Shown here in pieces: positions 29,078 through 32,638 of a stretch of 32,638 nt of DNA. Every line of letters starts with the position of its first letter. Position 1 is the first letter of the stretch. A program made the position numbers and the translations under genes. Source of the DNA: JALYGK01 sp036259835 (GTDB taxonomy: Bacteria; Actinomycetota; UBA4738); assembly GCA_036259835.1 (NCBI GenBank), contig DATABA010000039.1, forward strand, positions 1-32,638. The letters are read 5' to 3'. The notes below the pieces were generated by a model. The model was not told where the DNA came from. It did not search any database and saw only the letters and a program-made list of their open reading frames with translations.

Positions 29078-30367
29078 ATGGACCCCCAGCGTGTGATTCG
29101 CAGCTACCTGCTGATCAGCGGCCTGTTCACGCTCTCCGCCTCGTTGATCTGGGGAATCAACACCCTGTTCCTGCTGGATGCCGGTCTCACGATCTTCGAG
29201 GTCTTCGTGGCCAACGCTGCTTTCACGGCTGCCATGGCGCTGTTCGAAGTGCCGACGGGCGTGGTGGCCGACACGCGGGGACGCCGCATCTCGTTCCTCC
29301 TGTCCGAAACCACGCTCGCCATCGGAACGCTTGCCTACGTGGGCGTGGCCGCGATTCATGGAGGACTGCTTCTGTTCTCGCTGGCGGGTGTGATTCTCGG
29401 GCTCGGCTACAGCTTCTACTCCGGAGCGGTCGAGGCGTGGCTTGTCGACGCGCTCAAGGCGACGGGATACCGGCGTGAGCTCGACCGGGTCTTCGCCCGC
29501 GCCGGCGTGGTTGCAAGCATCGCCACCCTGGTCGGGACGGTGGCGGGGGGCGTGTTCGGGCAGATCGACTTGTCCGTCCCGTACCTCGTTCGAACGGCGC
29601 TCATCCTGCTGGCGCTGGCGGTCGGGTTTCGAACCATGCACGACATCGGCTTCACGCCGCGGACGTTGCAGTTCCGAGGCATCGCCGGGGAAATGCGGAA
29701 GGTCGCACGCACGGGGATGACGTATGGATGGCGAGCGCCCGCGGTTCGTCTCCTCGTGATGGAGTCCTTCATCGTCTGGGCCTTCTGGGCATGGGCGTGG
29801 TACGCATGGCAGCCCTACTTTCTGGAGCTCTACGGCCAGAACGCGATCTGGCTGTCCGGCCTGATCGCCGCCCTCTTCTCTCTTGCCAGCATCGCGGGGA
29901 ACACGTTGGTCGGGCGAATCGCCAAGCCCGAGCGGCGCCGAACCACGATCCTGTTGGGCGCATCCGCCGCCACGACGGCCACGATGGTCGTCACCGGAGC
30001 CATTCAGTCCTTCTGGATCACCGTACCGGTGTTTCTTCTCGGCGCGGTCGCGGGCGGCGTCCTTCAGCCGATCCGCCAAACCTACCTTCACCATTCCATC
30101 CCGACGTCCGAGCGAGCCACCTTGGTCTCCTTCGACTCACTGGTCGGGGCGCTGGGGAGCGTCGGAGGACAGACCGGTTTGGGATACATCTCTCAGGAAC
30201 GCTCGGTACCGGCGGGCTTCGTGGTCGGCGGCCTGGCCACGATCCTGGCGCTACCGATCTTCACCCGGCTTCGAGCGCTGAACGAGCCGGCCGACCGGAT
30301 CACGGCCGAGGCGCCCGAACCGGAGCACGCCCCGGTCGCGGCCGCCAGCAGCGGAGAAAGTGATTAG
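29078..30367 (+). CDS. MFS transporter
   Basis: Major facilitator of 429 residues with about 12 hydrophobic segments. The signature between helices 2 and 3 is VPTGVVADTRGRRISFLLSE, a good match to the family's motif A. Further segments include LLLFSLAGVILGLGYSFYSGAVEAWLVDAL and IWLSGLIAALFSLASIAGNTLVG. The pattern of motif A plus GAVEAWLVDAL resembles drug-efflux-like MFS proteins. The C-terminus is acidic and soluble. No clear Shine-Dalgarno; TACTGT lies 11 nt before the ATG. The stop overlaps the convergent BNR gene by 4 nt. Confidence 0.9.
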   Translation: MDPQRVIRSYLLISGLFTLSASLIWGINTLFLLDAGLTIFEVFVANAAFTAAMALFEVPTGVVADTRGRRISFLLSETTLAIGTLAYVGVAAIHGGLLLFSLAGVILGLGYSFYSGAVEAWLVDALKATGYRRELDRVFARAGVVASIATLVGTVAGGVFGQIDLSVPYLVRTALILLALAVGFRTMHDIGFTPRTLQFRGIAGEMRKVARTGMTYGWRAPAVRLLVMESFIVWAFWAWAWYAWQPYFLELYGQNAIWLSGLIAALFSLASIAGNTLVGRIAKPERRRTTILLGASAATTATMVVTGAIQSFWITVPVFLLGAVAGGVLQPIRQTYLHHSIPTSERATLVSFDSLVGALGSVGGQTGLGYISQERSVPAGFVVGGLATILALPIFTRLRALNEPADRITAEAPEPEHAPVAAASSGESD

Positions 30368-31287
30368 GGCGAGTTTCCGTCGGGCATGACCAGGACGCAC
30401 CGGATGGGAGCGAGGCCGTCGGCGATCCCAACCCAACTCGCTCCTTCGTCGGTTGAAGCGAAGACCTGCCCGTCTTCGGTGCCGAACACGGCAACCCCGA
30501 GGTCCGGAGCGGCATCCAGGCCGTAGCTATCGATGTTTCCGTCGAACCATTCGGGAAGGCCGTTTCGGCACCGCTCGAGTGGACCGCCGTCGACACTGCC
30601 CCGATAGACGGCGGCCTGTCCACCTCGTGGACCGTTCGAGGCCGAAACCAGGACCGTATCCCCGACGACCGCGACACCCCTGCAGTAGCTCGCGTGCAGG
30701 CCGTCGGCCCGCATCGTCCACGTCTCGCCAGCGTCCGTGCTGGTGGCGAGACCCCAGGCGCATGCTGCGAACACGCGGTTCCAACCTGCCCAGACCTTGT
30801 GGACATCGGAATCGATATCGATCGTCGGCTCCCACGTGGCTCCGCCGTCCCGCGACCGGACGATCCCTCCGACGTGCACGTTCACGAACACGGCGTCGTC
30901 GTCTTCCGAGATTGAACGGGAGTCGGGAGGACCGCCCCATGGCGTGTACCACTCTGAGCGGCCCTGCACTTGATCAAACGCGGTGACGGGCTCGGCGGCG
31001 TCCTTTTCGACGCGGTAGAGGTGCGCCTCGGACGTCCCAACCAGCACGCCGGCGATGTCGGTGTCGGCGAGGCAGTTCGCACGGTAGCGATCCACCGTGG
31101 CCATGTGAGACCAGCCCTCGTCTGTTGTTCGCCAGATCTCGCGCCCGTCAAGGACCGCCCAATAGTGGGTACCGGTCCGGGCGAGCGCCGTCACCTTTCG
31201 CCCCTCGTGTTGATCCTGACCGGGCGGCGGGCCCGAAAGGTCGAACACCGCAATTCCGTCAACCGTTCCGACCAGAAGGCGAGGCAC
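30364..31287 (-). CDS. BNR/Asp-box beta-propeller protein (sialidase-like fold)
   Basis: Protein of 307 residues made of repeated beta blades. Three full Asp-boxes (S-x-D-x-G-x-[ST]-W) are seen, SRDGGATW, STDAGETW and STDEGASW, with a degenerate fourth (TTDEGWSH). There is no signal peptide and no sialidase catalytic Arg triad or Glu/Tyr pair that I can place, so it is unlikely to be a sialidase; similar cytosolic WD40/YVTN-like BNR proteins of unknown role are common in Actinomycetota. GTG start at 31287 without a strong ribosome site. Convergent with the MFS gene. Confidence 0.85.
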   Translation of the reverse strand: MPRLLVGTVDGIAVFDLSGPPPGQDQHEGRKVTALARTGTHYWAVLDGREIWRTTDEGWSHMATVDRYRANCLADTDIAGVLVGTSEAHLYRVEKDAAEPVTAFDQVQGRSEWYTPWGGPPDSRSISEDDDAVFVNVHVGGIVRSRDGGATWEPTIDIDSDVHKVWAGWNRVFAACAWGLATSTDAGETWTMRADGLHASYCRGVAVVGDTVLVSASNGPRGGQAAVYRGSVDGGPLERCRNGLPEWFDGNIDSYGLDAAPDLGVAVFGTEDGQVFASTDEGASWVGIADGLAPIRCVLVMPDGNSP

Positions 31288-31329
31288 GCAGCGATGCTCT
31301 CACACCCGTCGCCGGGGTAGAAAGGGGCC

Positions 31330-32016
31330 ATGAGCCCAAAGACAGAGATTTATCTGGAGGTCGGTACCCGGAGGGTCTTTGCGGGCGCGCTGACATGGCC
31401 GGGTTGGTGCCGCAGCGGCCGAACTGAGGACGCGGCCATCGAGACGCTCCACGACTACGCCCGGCGATACGCCGCCGTGCTGTCGGCGGCCGGCATTACG
31501 TTCACCCCACCCCGCGGTGCCGGACACTTGCAGGTGGTGGAGCGGCTGAAAGGCGACGCCACCACGGACTTCGGAGCCCCCAGCATCGCGCCCGCCGCTG
31601 ATGACGAACCGATCAAGCCGGCCGACGCCCGAAGGCTGGGCAAGATCCTCGAGGCGTGCTGGGCCGCGCTGGATTCGGCGGCCAAAGCCGCCGCCTCAAA
31701 GAAGCTCAGAAAGGGACCGCGAGGGGGCGGCCGGGAGCTCTCGGCGATCGTGACGCACGTCCTCGATGCGGAGTCGGCGTATCTCCGAAGCATGGGCGGA
31801 AGCTTCAAGCGGGACGAGCGGGCAGACCTGTCTTCGGAGGCGTCCCGGCTCCGCGAGGCGATCCTCGAGACGCTGTCTGCCCGGGCGCGCGGCGAGCCGC
31901 CGCCGGACAACCCGCGACGCAAGGCAAAGCCGTGGACCCCGCGGTACTTCGTTCGCCGAACGGCGTGGCACGCGCTCGATCACGCGTGGGAGATCGAGGA
32001 CCGAGCCGAGCCCTAA
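31330..32016 (+). CDS. Conserved protein, HicB-like N-terminus and DinB-like C-terminus
   Basis: Protein of 228 residues, ATG with AAAGGGG 3 nt upstream. The first 60 residues (EIYLEVGTRRVFAGALTWPGWCRSGRTEDAAIETLHDYARRY) resemble the HicB-like fold (partial RNase H-like sheet) seen in antitoxins. Residues 90-225 are helical and DinB-like: LEACWAALDSAAKAA, then RKGPRGGGRELSAIVTHVLDAESAYLRSMGG, and FVRRTAWHALDHAWEIEDR with His and Asp/His positions at the ends of helices. I recall this arrangement as a conserved hypothetical family in Actinomycetota. No toxin gene is adjacent, so it is probably not a HicAB antitoxin. Stops overlap the convergent hydrolase by 4 nt. Confidence 0.75.
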   Translation: MSPKTEIYLEVGTRRVFAGALTWPGWCRSGRTEDAAIETLHDYARRYAAVLSAAGITFTPPRGAGHLQVVERLKGDATTDFGAPSIAPAADDEPIKPADARRLGKILEACWAALDSAAKAAASKKLRKGPRGGGRELSAIVTHVLDAESAYLRSMGGSFKRDERADLSSEASRLREAILETLSARARGEPPPDNPRRKAKPWTPRYFVRRTAWHALDHAWEIEDRAEP

Positions 32017-32638
32017 CGGACCACGCCGAGAAAGCCGAGCAACAGCCGGTTCACGTGGTCAGCGCGGGTCAACGGCAACCAGTGGCCGCCTGAGATGACC
32101 TCGTACCGCCACTCCGCATTGACGTACCTGCCTGAGCCGGCCATCTGTGCCATGCCCAACGCGGCGTCGCGGGAACCAATGATCCCGAGGGTCGGAGCGC
32201 TCACGTTCGGGTAACGGACCAAACGATCAACTCGCGCATTGGCGCGGTACCAGTTGAGCGCGGAGGTGAGGGCACCCGGACGTGAGAGGTCTCGCACGTA
32301 CTGCTGGAAGTCGTGGGCCTGGCCGAGCGCCCGGCGAAGCAAGGCCCAGTCGCCGGCCCGAATCATCGCCTCCGACAGAACCGGAATTTGAAAGAACAGG
32401 GCGTACAGCGACCGGAACGCCTGTCCACTCGACAGGGCCGCTCGAAGGAAGCTCTTGGGATGGCCGACCGAGATTGGGACCAGGCGCTCGACCCGCTCGG
32501 GATGGTGGCCCGCAAACGCCCATGCCGCGATCGCTCCCCAGTCGTGGCCGACGACGGTGGCACGATCAACATCCAAGGCATCGAGCACGGCCGTGAGATC
32601 CGCGAGGATCTTCGGCATGGCGTAGTCCCGAACGCGTG
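32013..32638 (-). CDS. Alpha/beta hydrolase, epoxide-hydrolase-like, 5' end missing
   Basis: The frame is open to the window edge, so the N-terminus (oxyanion region) lies outside; an internal ATG at 32618 is not the true start because conserved sequence (RVRDYAM) continues before it. The nucleophile elbow is VVGHDWGAIAAW, with Asp as in epoxide hydrolases and haloalkane dehalogenases rather than Ser. A helical cap follows (about 80-150 of the visible part) and the catalytic His is in ISGGHWLPLTRADHVN. The acid residue is probably the Asp in IIGSRDAALG. Substrate unknown. Confidence 0.87.
   Translation of the reverse strand, partial: RVRDYAMPKILADLTAVLDALDVDRATVVGHDWGAIAAWAFAGHHPERVERLVPISVGHPKSFLRAALSSGQAFRSLYALFFQIPVLSEAMIRAGDWALLRRALGQAHDFQQYVRDLSRPGALTSALNWYRANARVDRLVRYPNVSAPTLGIIGSRDAALGMAQMAGSGRYVNAEWRYEVISGGHWLPLTRADHVNRLLLGFLGVVR

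Noticed and set aside
30364..31287. Sialidase
   Set aside because: Only Asp-box repeats are present; the catalytic Arg triad, the Tyr/Glu pair and a signal peptide are not seen.
31330..31510. HicB antitoxin of a toxin-antitoxin pair
   Set aside because: No HicA-like toxin of 60-90 residues lies on either side, and the protein continues into a DinB-like domain.

Overview
The window looks like chromosomal DNA from a high-GC Gram-positive bacterium of the phylum Actinomycetota, probably an environmental lineage outside the well-studied genera. Supporting signs are the high GC with strong GC bias at third codon positions, frequent GTG/TTG starts, many genes with a TANNNT box 6-9 nt before the start codon (leaderless or near-leaderless mRNAs), two F420-type LLM oxidoreductases, a DUF5318 gene beside a class A PBP (as in mycobacterial Rv0049-ponA1), and a Tad/Flp cluster in the order of mycobacterial Rv3660c-Rv3654c. 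I see no phage, insertion sequence, CRISPR array or plasmid gene.

Layout. 1-3300: the start of a polytopic membrane protein on the minus strand, divergent from a NarL-type response regulator and its membrane PAS histidine kinase; a DosR-box-like palindrome lies in front of the regulator. 3300-6150 (minus): class A PBP with a long proline tail, and DUF5318. 6200-11640 (minus): a compact, translationally coupled Tad/Flp pilus operon: CpaE-like, TadA, TadB, TadC, a Flp/DUF4244-like pilin with a very strong ribosome binding site, TadE and a TadG-like protein. 11900-16560: single genes, namely a MiaE-like ferritin fold protein, two small unknowns, a membrane-anchored HAD phosphatase, an LLM oxidoreductase, and SnoaL, SRPBCC and DUF2568 proteins.

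16571-16662 is a selenocysteine tRNA (anticodon TCA), so the organism probably makes selenoproteins, although selA, selB and selD are not in the window. It is followed by a small Cys/His-containing unknown and a class III nucleotide cyclase with a C-terminal domain of about 200 residues that I do not recognise. Then come DinB-like and macrodomain proteins, a blue-copper lipoprotein, a Nudix hydrolase and TenA.

21200-27600 is the most distinctive part. A Crp/Fnr-type regulator is divergent from a gene fusing a glycosyltransferase to UDP-galactopyranose mutase. This is followed, with overlapping genes, by a second fusion (GH1-like glycosidase plus degenerate RmlD-like domain) and an aldo/keto reductase. 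The arrangement suggests a regulated galactofuranose-containing glycan system. The window ends with a DUF4190-like membrane protein, a second LLM oxidoreductase, an MFS transporter, an Asp-box (BNR) beta-propeller, a HicB/DinB-like protein and a truncated epoxide-hydrolase-like alpha/beta hydrolase.
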